Positions 1 to 13,400 of a DNA stretch of 64,000 bases are shown here, piece by piece. Position numbers and translations under genes: made by a program. Position 1 is the first letter of the stretch, and each line of letters starts with the position of its first letter. Under the pieces are notes generated by a model. That model was not told the DNA's origin. It searched no databases and was given only the letters and a program-made list of their open reading frames with translations. Source of the stretch: Schistosoma mansoni (Eukaryota > Platyhelminthes > Trematoda > Strigeidida > Schistosomatidae); contig NC_031497.1 in NCBI RefSeq assembly GCF_000237925.1, positions 5,449,295 to 5,513,294 on the forward strand, read 5' to 3'.

Positions 1-76
1 GTGTGAAAGCATTTCGAGAGAGGGCGGGCCCTCTTTACTCTCGGCCGTCCCAGGGCATTTGGGGGCAACCACCACC
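1..76 (-). mobile_element. Repeat A, 5'-end fragment cut by the window edge
   Basis: The first 76 bases match, in reverse, the first bases of the 0.5-kb repeat that is complete at 1264-1786. Shared blocks are the stretch ending in gggcatttgggggca and the ctctcggccg block. The rest of the copy lies outside the window. Confidence 0.7.
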
Positions 77-340
77 TTACAGTTCAAAATGCCAAATCAC
101 GTTGGGAACATCGAAACAGAAACGAAAATAAAAAAGAATATTCGTTGACAGTTTTCCTTAAAATATTCTCCAATCATGTTTTGGGATTTTAGTGTCGATG
201 TGAATATACCGCTTATATTCTTGAACACTATTCACTGGTACGTTATTTCGGTCCCAACCTTCAGTTTCGGGTGTATTGGTCTCTCACTGTTCAAATGTTC
301 ATGTATTTAGACGACCTTCCCACTTTATTTTAATCAATGT

Positions 341-342
341 AG
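341..342 (+). other. Splice acceptor just upstream of COX17
   Basis: An AG after a T-rich run (cactttattttaatcaatgt) lies 13 bases before the COX17 ATG. It could receive a 5'UTR exon or a spliced leader. A very short 5'UTR after an acceptor is common on trans-spliced flatworm mRNAs. Sequence alone cannot separate the two options. Confidence 0.45.
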
Positions 343-355
343 GCTTTCTCAAACA

Positions 356-562
356 ATGTCATCGAGCATGGAGAAACTGAACAGTCAGTCTGCTTCAAAA
401 ATACCTTTGGACAACGAAGGAAAACCTCTTAAACCCTGTTGTGCATGTCCAGAAACACGTCTCAAGCGTGATCAGTGCGTCCTGATGTATGGTGAGGAAA
501 AGTGTGCAGATGTGATCATGGAGCATAAAGAATGTTTGAGAAAACTTGGTTTTGCTGTGTAG
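356..562 (+). CDS. COX17: Cytochrome c oxidase copper chaperone COX17
   Basis: This 68-residue single-exon ORF encodes the small copper carrier of the mitochondrial intermembrane space, which hands Cu(I) to SCO1 and COX11 for cytochrome c oxidase assembly. The N-terminal 22 residues are polar and unconserved. Then come KPCCAC (residues 26-31) with the paired copper-binding cysteines C28 and C29, and a twin CX9C fold: C31-x9-C41 and C50-x9-C60, with the family block HKECLRKLGF at 57-66. Length equals that of animal COX17. The ATG is the first in frame after the acceptor at 341-342; a second Met at codon 5 is possible. RPA3 follows 94 bases after the stop with no AATAAA between, which suggests co-transcription. 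Identification is firm. Confidence 0.95.
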   Translation: MSSSMEKLNSQSASKIPLDNEGKPLKPCCACPETRLKRDQCVLMYGEEKCADVIMEHKECLRKLGFAV

Positions 563-654
563 TGTAATCAGATCTCTTGAAATACAATTACTTCATGATT
601 TCTTCTTTCTGTTCGCTGGCTCTAGTTTTTTTGTTACTAGCTACATTTCGTTTT

Positions 655-656
655 AG
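655..656 (+). other. Candidate spliced-leader acceptor of RPA3
   Basis: A pyrimidine-rich stretch (ctacatttcgttttag) ends in an AG immediately before the first RPA3 codon. The AG is part of an in-frame TAG (654-656), so the reading frame cannot extend upstream. Joining here to the schistosome spliced leader, known to end in AUG, would give a phase-0 start. Confidence 0.6.
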
Positions 657-2683
657 GATTCTGCTGATCAAAAGCCCATAGCTCGATTCCGTGTTACGGG
701 TTCAATGCTTCCTAATCTAGTAGGTCGCGATGTATGTATAGTTGGGACTGCTCTTCGTGTTGCCCCTTCAGGACAAAGAATACATATACGCTGTGCAGAT
801 GGGCGGGAAATCGATTGCAATCTTCTCTCGCCTCTCCAGGTATTCTTATGTTATTTTTAAACTCATGCTTCTTAAAAACTGAATCCGTACATTTAAATCG
901 TACTGATGGTTAGCTTCTGTAGTTTAGCCTTTACTGGAGTATTTTGACAAATTAAGTACCCGTTAATTTCACGGACCGAATATGTGCAATTAACGGGTTA
1001 CTATTGTCTGACATAATAATTTACCACATCTACATGGGATTCTACGCTCTATCTCAGCGTTACTCACTTTGTGGTTCTTCCATACATAAACACAGGATAT
1101 ATTTCACAGCCAGCTTGTTAGTTGATTAATAATAACAAATAATACCTCATATTGCATCGTTTTGGTTTTTTTTTCCAGTTTATTGTCTATCTGGATTAAG
1201 TGGTAAACTGATTAACTGATATATTTGCTATATGCATGATGACGAACAATCTTGTTCACTACATGCCCCCAAATGCCCTGGTACGGCCGAGAGTGGGGAG
1301 AGTCTACTCTCCCTCTCGAAATGCTCTCACATGGCCAGCGAATATATAGCCTCTGCCAGGGAAGTCCTACTCACTGCCTTCTCGTGGCGGGGGTGTTGTT
1401 TACGAAAGTGAGAGGACGAAAAGCGAATGTCCGGCGCTTTAACCGGGTTGGTGGACACGGAGGGTCCACCTAGGGGAGTTGGAAAACCCTGATTCCAAAC
1501 CAATGGTGCACATGGGCTCCAGTATCCTGATGGAACGAATGGCGGACGAACCTGTCATTGGTCAACGGCTACCATGGGACTGCATCTCCTCACGATGCTC
1601 CACTGCCTTGTGGATCAGACCTTTTGGTCAAAGGCTCGGGGTGTGGCCCCCTAAGAAAACCACCTGCTTCGGTTTGGGCACCCGGGCAGTATCACAGCCC
1701 ACACACACAAATAGTGTGGCGCATATGTACCTGGTGCCCTTTTGTACCAATATATATGTGTTTAAATAAATAAATAATAAATAAAATCTTATCATATCCG
1801 GTTTTACACTTTTTGAAAATGAAATTATCGCAAACAAACATTTATTTATTGATCTTGTCTCAGTAGCATATTTTATTTCATAACAACTGTCTTAGTGATC
1901 CTGTTAAACGAAAAAAACCTATTACAGTTGTTAGAACTGGGGCAGTATACTAGAGCACAGTTCCATGTTTATTTTATTTGATGTACACTAACATGTAATA
2001 CTGTTTACAGTGTAATACTTCAGATGTAGTTCATGACATATGACTACTATCTTCAAATACAAAAACTCATATCAAGTAAACAAATCTTCTGGATTGTACC
2101 CATTTTGATTATCCCATTTCTTATTCTCACTTTCTCGTTCTATTGTCATCAATTCACTGTTATTAAATTTGCTAATTACTTGACCTATTTTTCATTGTCA
2201 AAAATATCAGGTAACCAATTATTAAATTCCAAATGGTAAGCAAGTCTTCTGTTGTCTTCGGTTTGAAGATTAAGTTACTATAGTAATAAACGGTTAACTT
2301 TACAGATCAAATATGTCTTATATGGTTAATCGCAATGTACAGGTTCCCTGTATATAAAATGGTTTTAGTTGATTGCAACTATTGTTACTAAATAGTCATA
2401 AATCTTTTCATTATGGTCAGTTTGACTTGTTTGAGGTAATTGAAAATCATATGTCATCCTTTACTTTTGAATTTTTCTTCGTGTATAGGCTTCTCCAGAA
2501 AATCGAGTTATAGAAGTTCAAGGTCGCGTAAGCAATGTGCAAGGTACAGAAATCAATGCTACAGCGGAACCGGTCGTTTTCTCTCAGGAAGCAAGTGCAA
2601 AGTTTGACAGCGATTTATATTCACAAGCTATCCAAATGACAGCTCAATTTGATCAGTTTTACATTCAACCAATGGAAGCATAA
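657..2683 (+). CDS. RPA3: Replication protein A 14-kDa subunit (RPA3)
   Basis: There are two exons, 657-839 and 2489-2683, joined in phase 0 by a GT-AG intron. The product is the smallest subunit of the RPA heterotrimer, which binds single-stranded DNA in nuclear replication and repair; this subunit is the OB-fold trimer core. The 125 codons including stop match RPA3 along their length: RFRVTGSMLPNLVGRDVCIVG aligns with the family's strand-1/2 block, VIEVQGRVSNVQG with the central strand, and DLYSQAIQMTAQFDQFY with the C-terminal trimerisation helix. No ATG precedes the first residues (DSADQKPIARF) because an in-frame TAG abuts the exon. Start options are a leader-supplied Met, an unseen upstream exon, or the internal Met at 705, which would remove the first strand. 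The intron carries a repeat A copy. Family call firm; start inferred. Confidence 0.9.
1264..1786 (+). mobile_element. Repeat A, full copy in the RPA3 intron
   Basis: A 0.52-kb interspersed element starts cccccaaatgccctgg and ends in an AAAT/AATA-rich tail, suggesting retroposition. Further copies are at 10409-10933, 16869-17411, 23279-27199 (split) and 37546-37967. An ORF of 96 codons (1479-1769) stays open here and in part in other copies. No reverse transcriptase is encoded, so it is non-autonomous or the 3' end of a larger element. Class not identified. Confidence 0.8.
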
Positions 2684-2738
2684 TTCATATTCGTCAGTTA
2701 CTGAACAATAATGCAAATGTTTACTGTTATTGTATTCA

Positions 2739-2750
2739 AATAAAAATAAA
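2739..2750 (+). terminator. Polyadenylation signals of RPA3
   Basis: Two back-to-back AATAAA hexamers (2739-2744 and 2745-2750) lie 56-67 bases after the RPA3 stop. They are the first canonical signals after COX17 begins, consistent with COX17 and RPA3 sharing a primary transcript. Confidence 0.7.
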
Positions 2751-3589
2751 TACGGTTTTATCCAAGTTTTTGTTTTATTGATCTAATGCTTGTGATTAGT
2801 AGACCTGAATAACTACCGTTATTTACTCGATTATTTTGAGGACTTTTATTTATTGTAATTTTATGTTAAACACTTTTTACTGCACAACAATTCTTGTCAC
2901 CTATTGGTTCAATGTGTTAAAGGCTGAATATGTGCACTTTTCAATCTTCTGTATGAAAATAACATTAAGCAGTTACTTATTTGCTCCATCTTTATTGGTC
3001 AACTTAACTTTTGCGTCTCAAAAAAATAAGTGAGTATTAACAGTAATAGTTATGGACCAATATATTGTAACAATTCTAATTCTGACAATTGGGAGTATGT
3101 AACTGTCCACACACTTGTTAGGTTCATTTCGTTTGAGGCGATTAATAAACAACTATTCGACCATAAAGAAGTTGGGAAGACAAGAACAAAATTACCAGAA
3201 GTAATTCATTGTGTATTTTACTTTTTAGCGAATCTTTTTTTTATTGTGTTCGAATACTCGAGAAAATTAATAAAGACGTGAAACGGTTGTGTTATTTCAT
3301 ACATATATGCCCTGGAAATTCTAGTGTTTGAAAACAAGAAATTAGTCAACTAGAATAGTATGTGCATTTAAAATAGTAAATCTATACCCAATGAACGTTA
3401 TCTTTGCTGAATTATCCAATAAAATTGTAACTGGTGATCTATTTAATCTTCATGTTTCTTCTAATATCTTATTTGATACCCATACCAAGTATGTCAGTAT
3501 TTTGGCCATAACCTTTAAGGCTGAGGTAAAGATTTTGACTCCAAGTTCCGCCTCATCAGTATTCAGAAGTCTAAATATATCATTGAAAT
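2751..3589. other. Intergenic, nothing recognised
   Basis: AT-rich sequence between RPA3 and the first SERAC1 exon. Short ORFs here show no family motifs. I see no exon or RNA gene. Confidence 0.5.
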
Positions 3590-3805
3590 CATGAACCAAT
3601 CTTAGCTAGACCACTATTGTAAACCTAAAAGCGCTAAATGGCCGTCCCGTCCTAGCATAGGACTTCTCAAGAGTGCTCATCCACAACCGTGCTAGGGTAA
3701 ATCAAACTCAGGAATTCCCATAACAGAAGGAAACAGTTATCTAATGCTTTCAGGTTTTCAGTAATAGTCTAGCTTAGATCGGTCCATGATTTCAATGAAA
3801 TTAAG
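3590..3805. repeat. Degenerate SINE B inverted pair
   Basis: 3590-3700 resembles the reverse of the hammerhead-bearing SINE B body (tagctagaccactattgtaa, then a worn ribozyme region). 3745-3805 resembles the same body forward (caggttttcagtaatagtct). The two arms face each other and both are heavily mutated. Confidence 0.55.
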
Positions 3806-4379
3806 CAATCTCCACAGCCGCATACTTGATCGTAAGGTTTTATAAACATAACCGCTCACAAACTGTATACTGGGTACCTTGACTGTTTGGTTTGGATTTT
3901 TCATTAGCTTCTATGGGAATTTCCTAGTCTTACAAACTTGATATGAGTTATATTCAGCAATTACCAGATTTTAAGTCAATGTGATCTCTGTAGGCATTTT
4001 TGTGTTTGATTTTCCAAGTTACATACATACATTACTGCATACAAGCACGCAGCTGCTTCTCTGAAGCTGACAAGTATTCCTTCATGTGTTTGATTTTCAA
4101 ATGATAAATAACTGCTAGAAGCACGTTTTTGTTCATTTAGCGAACCGAATAAGACAAATTTCTATCAAAACCGACCTATAGAGTAACAATAACTTTTTCA
4201 TTTCAATTTAATTTACGGGCAAATGGCACTTCCATACTATGGGCTAATTGTATCGATTCTATTTATGAGGAGCTAGATAGAGTCACTCATCAATTATCCA
4301 TATCTCCTGCAGTCTTACATCCTTACTTCTACCTGTTAACAGTTTGTTCTTATCGCTTTTGTTTTACAGACTAAATAGA
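3806..4379. other. Region upstream of SERAC1, nothing recognised
   Basis: No coding signal or known repeat. It ends in a good acceptor (cgcttttgttttacag) at 4378-4379, which would join an upstream 5'UTR exon or spliced leader to the first SERAC1 coding exon. Confidence 0.4.
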
Positions 4380-4394
4380 AGTGAGTTATTTAGA

Positions 4395-4413
4395 ATGCCG
4401 AGTCTAATAACTG
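4395..4413 (+). CDS. SERAC1: SERAC1 exon 1 (tentative start)
   Basis: The ATG starts MPSLIT in an exon opened by an acceptor at 4378-4379 and closed by donor gtaagt. It ends in phase 1, which the next exon completes. It is too short to prove by homology; support is splice sites plus phase only. Confidence 0.5.
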
Positions 4414-7400
4414 GTAAGTACAAATATAAGGTTTGAAGGTGTCGTAATGTTAATGTTACCCTAGAATAAATATTTTGTGTAAACACGTCTTTTTAGACAG
4501 TAAACTAATGTTTATCAATGCATAATAGATTACAGTTGCTTTGATCTTTTATTATTTTGATAAGTGGTCGGGTTGTTTTATTATTAACTATGAGATTGAA
4601 TCTGTCGTTTTGTGTCATCTTTTAAATAGAAATATATTGCTTCAAACCAAAGTCAGCTAATGGCTTTACCAAAACTTACCTAATCGGAGCTCAGAGTTCA
4701 CTTTTGGCATGGTACAATACCCGGCTTCTACTAGAGAAAACGACTCTATGAGATGACCAGTTATACATTTCTACTATCCTTATTACCATTAATAGTCACA
4801 TTTCAGCGTTTTTAAGTAGACAACGCCAATATGTTGTACACTTGATATTTGTTATGTAAATGCATATCTACCTTGTTTTGTCGTTCGTATCCATTTACAA
4901 ATACCAATCAATCTCACCACATTCAAGATTTGATTTAACTTCTGACTCATTTGCTTAGATTAAAATGACTGGTCAAGCAAGTAAAATGATTAACAACTTG
5001 CGTTTACTACATTTATTCGCACATTGTAAGTTCACACCGACCTGAAAACATTTATTTACACTATGGGTGCAAATAATTATTAACGTTTTCTTTTCAACTT
5101 TTATTCTCACTTTGTATTATCACTGAATGACATTTAAATCCAACAGAAACCTGATGCAGATAAAAATGCTTACTAATACTGAAAATAACTGGAACGCTTC
5201 ACTGCTATATGTGTTTCAACATACTTAAAGTCAACGTCATGTGATTTGCTGTTTTCACGTCAACTGATGTAAACTCTTAAGTCTGTCATAAAAACACTTA
5301 TTTGCGATTGGTTTATTGATAGTAATCTGTGTGTTGATTGTTCTTTACAAGATTATTCGTTACCTCTTGCTAAGCCAATCAGGACAGAGTGACCTTCAGG
5401 ATATAACTACATTTTAGTTCATGGTTAGTAGATAACAGACTAGCGAATGATCCGGTGTTATTTGTCCGGTGCATTATGATGTGCTTTAGCGGATACTATT
5501 TTTGATGTGGACACCTATGTCAACCTACATATTTATCTCTGATCTTGGGTCATTTACTCAAATATGCTTATTCGGTTAGTTATTTTATATCAATAGGTAG
5601 TCTTTAATCGCATAGCTATGCACTTAATAGCGTAATTTACAGTAATTTTTAGCAATTACTTTTCTAAAGAATAAATGGTTCCTGAAGTTTAACAAGGTTA
5701 AAATAACCTGGGGTTTTGTATAATTTATCATTGTATGGTTTTAGATTAATTTCTACAAAAACAGGGTATAAAATGGTGCATAATGTTATTTTCTTTTAAA
5801 TTATTTCTTCTCTCATACTTAACTTTTTCTTTGTGTTGACAGCAGTTAAAGCAACATCAACATTATGTATAATATGGAGGTAAGAAGCGTATTTATCGTT
5901 AGTAATAATTTCTTTTCTATTCTACTTTATCACTGATGAATATAGTCTGAACTTGTTATATTTGTTAAGTTATTTTTGTTTTGAAATTAGTCGTTGCAAC
6001 TGAAATAACTATTAAGTTATTATGACGACAACCGGAATCAGAATCATGCGTCTTAGATCGTGTCCTTTCTTTACGTTAAAACATTCAAGTTATAATTAGC
6101 ATATTCCTTTTTTTTACAAGAGAATGGTATGATTTTGTAAGTAGGTTTTTTCCTAATTATCAGTAAAAACATCGGGCAACGTAATTCAGGTATATATATA
6201 TTCTTTAGCCGTTATATCTTTGGTCGGTTTTCAGAACATAACTGAAGTGACTCGAAAACAATGCTAACAATTTTAATTGTGAATAACGTCGTTACATCGA
6301 CATCAAGCATAAAATACGATTTAATTTTCCCCCGAAACTCGTCGCGTAGTATGGGATTCTTTATAGTATTTTTAACATTGTTTTACTTGACAAAAATTGT
6401 AAAGGACTGGATTTACGGGCGTCTAATGTCCTTGTCATATTTCCCTGAATATGACACAAAATTTGTGGATAAACTTAAAGTTGATGTACATTTATGTGCC
6501 GGAAAGTAATAATTCATGGTTAAATGGATGATGTAGTTACTAGTAATCATAATGAAGATAACAGGGCGTTACATAAGCATAATGAAATTAATAAACAGTT
6601 GCATACTTATTAAACGTGATTAGAAATAATCAAATAATTACGTGAACAATAAAAAGGTTATTTAATGAACACTCAGTTACTGTGGAAGGGAAGGGTTTAT
6701 CACACTTTCGTTCTGTATACATAAATTAGTTTGGGAACGCTTTGATCGAGATTGTCTCCACAAAATGGAATAAAATTAGTGTCGTTGTCTGTGAGTTGTT
6801 TAGGATGTACTACGTATATCCACTTTATGTCCTTTGTCGAAAAGACATCTGGTAATTGCACTTGTAAAGATTTTACTACCTCTCAGATATTTTGTCATAG
6901 GAACATGTTCAGACAATCTAGTAGAATCCTTTCTCTCTATCCTTCCGATAAACTTGTTACCCCAGGTACGTGTCAATACACAGATCCTATTGGAAGTGAT
7001 ATTGAAAGTATATTGACCTACTTTTTAATGGTATAGTAAACATTTGGTATTCTATAGTAAAACCAATTGGGCCATAGGAAGGCATCTTTTCAGTCCTGCT
7101 TTGATTCAGTTGTTTCCCACACTGTTTTTGGGATACTGTCTCATTAACATATAACGTAACTCACTTGTAGTAATTTGTTTACACTTAACTGTGTAGAGTG
7201 AAGGGATAACAAAATTCCAGGTTTTTTAGTTTTACCGCACTTGTTTCAAAAGTAGAAATCATACGTATATACTGAATGTTCTTGAAACAAATAAGCCGTT
7301 CAGACGTTGAGTTGAATGACATAAAATCGTAAATCTAACTTATCTCCCACGTTCGATGTAATTTGTAATAATGGAAATAAAATCACTACCTGCGTTCATT

Positions 7401-10400
7401 TTTTTACTTCCAGTGCATATGTATTTGCAAAAGCACGATTGTTTTCCAGACGAGATTCAGACATTCATAATACTATTGATAATAAGAAAAGGAAGTATGA
7501 GCATTGTGATGAATCAGAAATTTCTACACCTTATAACAATTATTCTTCCGAACAAAATCTAGTAAGATTTCTTTTAACTTGTATGTCATCTACATGTGGA
7601 AATTTTTCTATTACATAGTAAAATAGATTCTGTGCAGCCGTTGTCTCAACTCTGTGATTGGGTTTGAACCCTATTGAATTAATACGTGATCCCTCAGATC
7701 CTACCATAGTATACAGCTTGGTTGGAGACCTACAAATCTTTAAGGATGTATTAAGGATTTTCAGGCTTAAAAATTATTCATTCTAGCCGGTTCCACAGAT
7801 TTCCAGTGCTCATTGTGAAATTTTGGATGCACATGTGTTACTGATACCGAAAAGTTAGTCGCTAGAATGTATGTTCATGTTTCCAGGCTGATGAGACCAT
7901 TAACACTAATCCAATTTTCCTTTCAGGATACCTAAAGTAGATATATGTTTTAGCAATACTAGGGACATAAAGGTGTCGACTGATCACACGCCTTCAGCAC
8001 CGCTAATGTTTACCTTTCTATTCATCACTGAGTTGTATTTAACATGTGAATCCATGGTTTGTACGAAAATTCTCTTGTCATACCCATAAGGAAATCTGGT
8101 TTTCTAAGATATTTATTCATTGGAATTGTAACTACTGGAGTTTAATAATACAATCACTAGTTGTTCAACTGAAAAAATCAGGTCCGAATCTTATCTTGAT
8201 CTTTCATCGATTTCAAAACAATCAAATTGTATGCAACGTCTTTTTCGGATTTGTATTATCTCTCATCGTCGAATCGGGTGAAACAACTTACAACAGTGTA
8301 CACTTTGCGCAATAGTCTTTGTTCTGTGTGACTGGGTGATTGAACTTTAAATATTGCCCATTCATAATATCAAAAATAACTGCTGGAAATAACATGATTT
8401 CATTAATTGTGAAATTCATTAATTTTATTAAATTAATGTCAGCAAACCGTGTTTCTGTTTAAAGATTGATTGTATAGCATTTTGTATTTCACTGTCATTG
8501 GAAGTGGTCGCTAATAGTGATCAATATAATGGCCGGCTTAAATTTTTGTGTCATCGATTTTATAATTATGCAAATATTAAAGTGGATGTTTTTGCTTTTA
8601 GATAAGTGATAACCAATGTCTTTGAATTATATCATCAGGTCATCAGTGTTTTGATTTCATGTAGTTTTACTAGTATTCATGATATACTTCTCTTTAAATT
8701 TTGTTCTTCACTCCCTCCCCCCAACTTCCATCAATACGGGATAGTCATCTTTGTCAATTTTGAAAGGCGGTGTCATAATTCGCAATGGTATGAATGCACT
8801 GTATAATTTAATTCATTATGTAAAGTATAATGACGATGATAATGTTGCTACTGCTGTGTCTACCGTTGCTGACGATGTCACTTCAACAAATCAATATAGT
8901 GAATTCAATAAGACCACTCGTTCAGATGAATTGAGTTTTTTTTATCAAATGATATGTGATTTAAGTGTGAAGGTAATTACTACTGTTCATTGTTATTGTT
9001 ATCATTATTATTACTATTACTATTATTATAACTTTATTACTATGATTTATTTGTTCACGTGCTAAGTGACTTTTATGATGATTCACTCTTAAAAAAGTAG
9101 GAATAGTATTTATTTTCATTTTCGGAAACTGTTTGTTTCAAACTACTTGAATGATCTCTTTGTTTAAAATGATAAAGATATGAGATTGTGGTCTTAATTT
9201 AAACGTCAGTGCACGCTGGGTTCTAGGTACATGTAGCTGACCAGTAATAAATAGAGCTATAGATATATCCTAGATACCACCACTGCGAAAGTTTCTGAAA
9301 TCACAAGAAGTAATATTCTATTAAATAAAAGCTGAAGACAACTATCTACTTAAAAAAAGGTAGTAACTAGCACTTGCAGTTTGTAAAGTTCGAACGGGCG
9401 TTAGGACCATAGGAGAATAAGAAATTGAACATGACTTTTCTCTTTAAGATAGATAGATCGATAGATTAATACACTGAAATATCACATCCTTGAACTGTCA
9501 AAGTGCTTACAGCGTAGCGTTTTTGTTCACCCACAATATATTTAAAGATCAATTGGAATGAATGAAAATTATTGTCACCAGTAGAGTGATATTTGACTTC
9601 ACAGGGTTTAATGATTTCCGTATCTTTTATTTACTGTCAAGACTGATAAAGTTCTGGCATCGCTAAAGGTCTGAATTGGACGTTTTTTAACACTTGACTT
9701 TATATTTCTCCTGTTATTAAATTTGCACCATATTTCTTGCATTGAATTTTACTACTTAATAATTTTAGGCTGGAATAACTACCAGTAATATTTATCGTAC
9801 TTCTCGTAAACGAAGTCGTTTATTGTCTTTCAGCAAAGATCCAAAACTCACTACAGATTACATATTGCATCTTTTGATTTCATACAGTAAGGTAAGCTCT
9901 TGATAAGATGTATTTATTTTTTGGTTCAGCTTATACATATTTTGAAAATATTTCGTTTGTCCACAGCTCGGTTACCCCTATAAGATGAATAGTGATAAAT
10001 AACTTTTACATCAGTGAGTGGGTTCTTTCGATGGAGTGTTTTCACCATTAGAATTTCAACCGCTAATATGTATCTAGCCCTAATAAAATACTTAGCTATT
10101 GAGCGTTACGTAATGGAGGTGGCCAATACTATTTCGTCATAGTAATTTTTAAACCAGGATAATGTCCAATAAGTGATTGTCCTAGTTTTTATTATTTGAA
10201 AGAAAATAATATTTTCTCAAGAGTATCCTAAATTTGCTGTGTTACAAACATATGCCTTCCAGGTTATTTTTCATTTCTCTATGATACCATACACTATGTG
10301 ATCTTAACGATGATATCATTGCTTGATGGGAGCTAGTCTGAAGAGTAATCATTCCGTTAACATAGGCATATTCATTCAGTTTCTGCATAACAATCCTTTT

Positions 10401-13400
10401 TATGTATATTTATTTTATTTATTTATTTAAACATAAATATTGGTACAAAGGGGCACCAGATATATATGCGCCGCACAAATCTTATTTGATTTGTGTGAGG
10501 GCTGTGATACTGCCCAGGTGCCCAAACTGAAGCAGGTGGTTTTCTTAGGGGGCCACACCCCGAGCCTTCGACCTAAAGGTCTGATCCACAAGACAGTGGA
10601 GCATCTTAAGGAGATGCAGTCCCATGGTAGCCGGTGACCAACGATTGGTTCATACGCCATTTGTCCCCTCAGTATCCTGAAACCCTTGTTCACCATTGGT
10701 TTTGAATCAGGGTTTTCCAACTCCCCTAGGTGAACTTTCCGTGTCCACCAACCGGGTAAAGTGCCGGACATTCGCTTTTCGTCCTCTCAATTTGGTAAAC
10801 AACACCCCCGCCATGAGAAGGCAGTGAGTAGGACTTCCCTGGGAGAGGCTGTATACGCGTGGCCATGTGAGAGCACTTCGTGGGAGAGGACAGGCCCTCC
10901 CCACTCTCGGCCATACCAGGGCATTTGTGGGCAAGTATGGCAACTGACTGTTGCAGTGTGGAAGTGCCGGGCATGTGTATTAAAGATGTAGAAACACCAG
11001 ATACAACCTATGAGGAAGAACAATATCGATTTCAAGTGTAAGGTCAACTTTGAACACCTTTTCGTCGTCACAGTGCTTCAGTGAATTTTCACTAATATTC
11101 AGTTCATAAATCATAATTAATATATAACCCATTAACTTAAATGTATTTTCAATTCTCAATCACCATCAACAAAGCTTTTGTTAAGAAACCGAACTTCTTA
11201 CTCTAGTTAGCGGGGCAGGAGAAAAGGGGATATCGATGTTTTTGTTCATGTTATTGAAGTCGAGGTTGCAAATTAGTTGTTTACTTCAAGATCTTTGGGT
11301 GCATGTACCTCCAGCTGACGAGTCTCAGACAGGACGAAACGTGCGTCTTAGATTCCACTGCTAGCCATATTCCATCTATTCTACATTTATATGTCACTTG
11401 ATTTTATTAGATTGTTAGCATTGTGAATATTGACTCATTGAACCATCTCAATAACAAATGAATTCCTTCGCTATTCTGAAATCAGGTATAGTTTCAGCAG
11501 AAAAAGTAAAGAAAACTATTCATGTCAGTTGTATATGTTTTTGTTACTGTTCAATTTTTCTATTTACCACCTGTTCTCTATGTTTAGTTTTAGCCCAGAG
11601 ATATCGATTTTTTGTCGTCATTTCTATTCATTCATGTTTACTTGAGTTTGTGCTTTTGGAGCACTTTGAATAAATTACATATCATAGTCATATGAATAAT
11701 TCTTGTTATGTATTCTTAAAGTTGTCATTTTATCTTATAGTTCACAATCTCACGTCTTTTTCTCGACATTCAATTTCCTCTTATTCCATTTTCTTTTAAT
11801 TATTGTAATCATCTCAGGATCCTAGGTATTTGGATCACTTATTCCTATGTGAAAATTTTGAACGCCTAATCAACTGGCTTTGTTTAATCAGTCTTTCAGC
11901 ATTAAACAATTCGGATAATAATAATACATCACTTATTGATAAACATCATTCTTCACCATCAGTGAATCAACTCTTATTTAATATGGACCAATGGACAAAT
12001 GAATCATATTATTGTAGTGATAACAGTAACAATAATACGGATTCATCATTTGCAAAAGTAAATAACTTGCCTGCTGTTCATCTAGAATATCCTATTCATC
12101 TTTTAGTTGCTAATTTTTTAGCTAACATTTCGCAGCATCCATCAAGTTCTGTTTTAAACAATTATGAAGGTAAATGAAGTATCATGTTAATGTGTTTTCT
12201 TTCATTTGTTGTTACATAATAAGTTTTCTTTATTTTGAAGATTAAGTTCGTCACAAAATAATATCACCTAGAAAGAGTGAGTGAGATAAAGTCAGGTAGC
12301 AGCACTGAACATTTTTCATTGTCATAATTTGGGACATCACAGCATTACACACTCATAATTCTCTATTTTGTAAATTACAATAGCTATGTAGTGTTCATTG
12401 GTTGTAAACTGCTTTTCAGCTTTAAGTCACAATATACAAATAGTTTCCTCAAAATCACCCAACTTTACCTAGGTTTACTGTTGTTTCAAAAATTTTTAAG
12501 TAACAATAAATAATGGTGAACATTTTAGTGTTGTTAGTTTTTGTATGTAAATAGGTCAACTATTTAAGTGAACAACATTGAAATCGTGTTAATCTTGTAA
12601 TCGAATCGATTCAAATGAAGAATAATTTATGTGCTAAGTTATATTGATCAATCGACAGTGATTGTTTACATTAAGTCGAATGTTTATGCGTCACACAATC
12701 AGTTATGATTATATTTCATAAATACACAGCGTAAATACGAGTATTTCTTTATTGACTTGTTTACTCACAGTTTCAAATGTGAAATGTGGATTTTTATGTT
12801 ATTGTGCACAATGTTTTTTTTCATTTTCACATTTAAAAAATTATCAGTTATCTATCCAGTTAAGGACTGTGTTTTGTGTAGAAGTAAAATCAATCAGTTC
12901 TATTCAGTCAGTCAGTCACAACGTAGAACTTCGTACGTACGTACATCAGTTCAAGTTGCCATACCACATTAACACAGAGATGCAGTTGTCTATTCAAATC
13001 CCATAGTGGTAGAAGTATTAAGAGTACAAGCATTAATGTGAAAGATTGGGGTTTGAAGATGTTATTGAAGGAGTATAATCCAGTGAAATAAATTTGGAAA
13101 GAGAAAAAAGATAGAGACATGAAGAATTCAGAAGATTAGAATTCGGGAGAACACAAAGAGTGGATGCACCTTAGCCATTGCAAACGATTTTGAGCCATGT
13201 CATTCAAGGTCTCTAACCATCAGTTGCTATCATCTTGGGGATCCCAACCAGGTATTCTACATCTACCAACATGGCTCAGTCCACTTGTCAGCGACTTATG
13301 GATTTATGAACATTTTGTTTACTTTGTTAAGGCTTTTTTATTCTTCAGCAATACCTTTTACTTCTTGTCCATCTTTATTGTAAAACTGGGGGAACATTTT

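Noticed and set aside
7928-8042. Possible SERAC1 exon after the acceptor cctttcag near 7927
   Set aside because: In the required phase it meets a stop at the third codon, whereas exon 4 joins exon 5 directly in phase 0.
12752-13120. Overlapping ORFs in intron 7
   Set aside because: They fall within or beside an RTE LINE 3' fragment and its UTR in non-coding frames.
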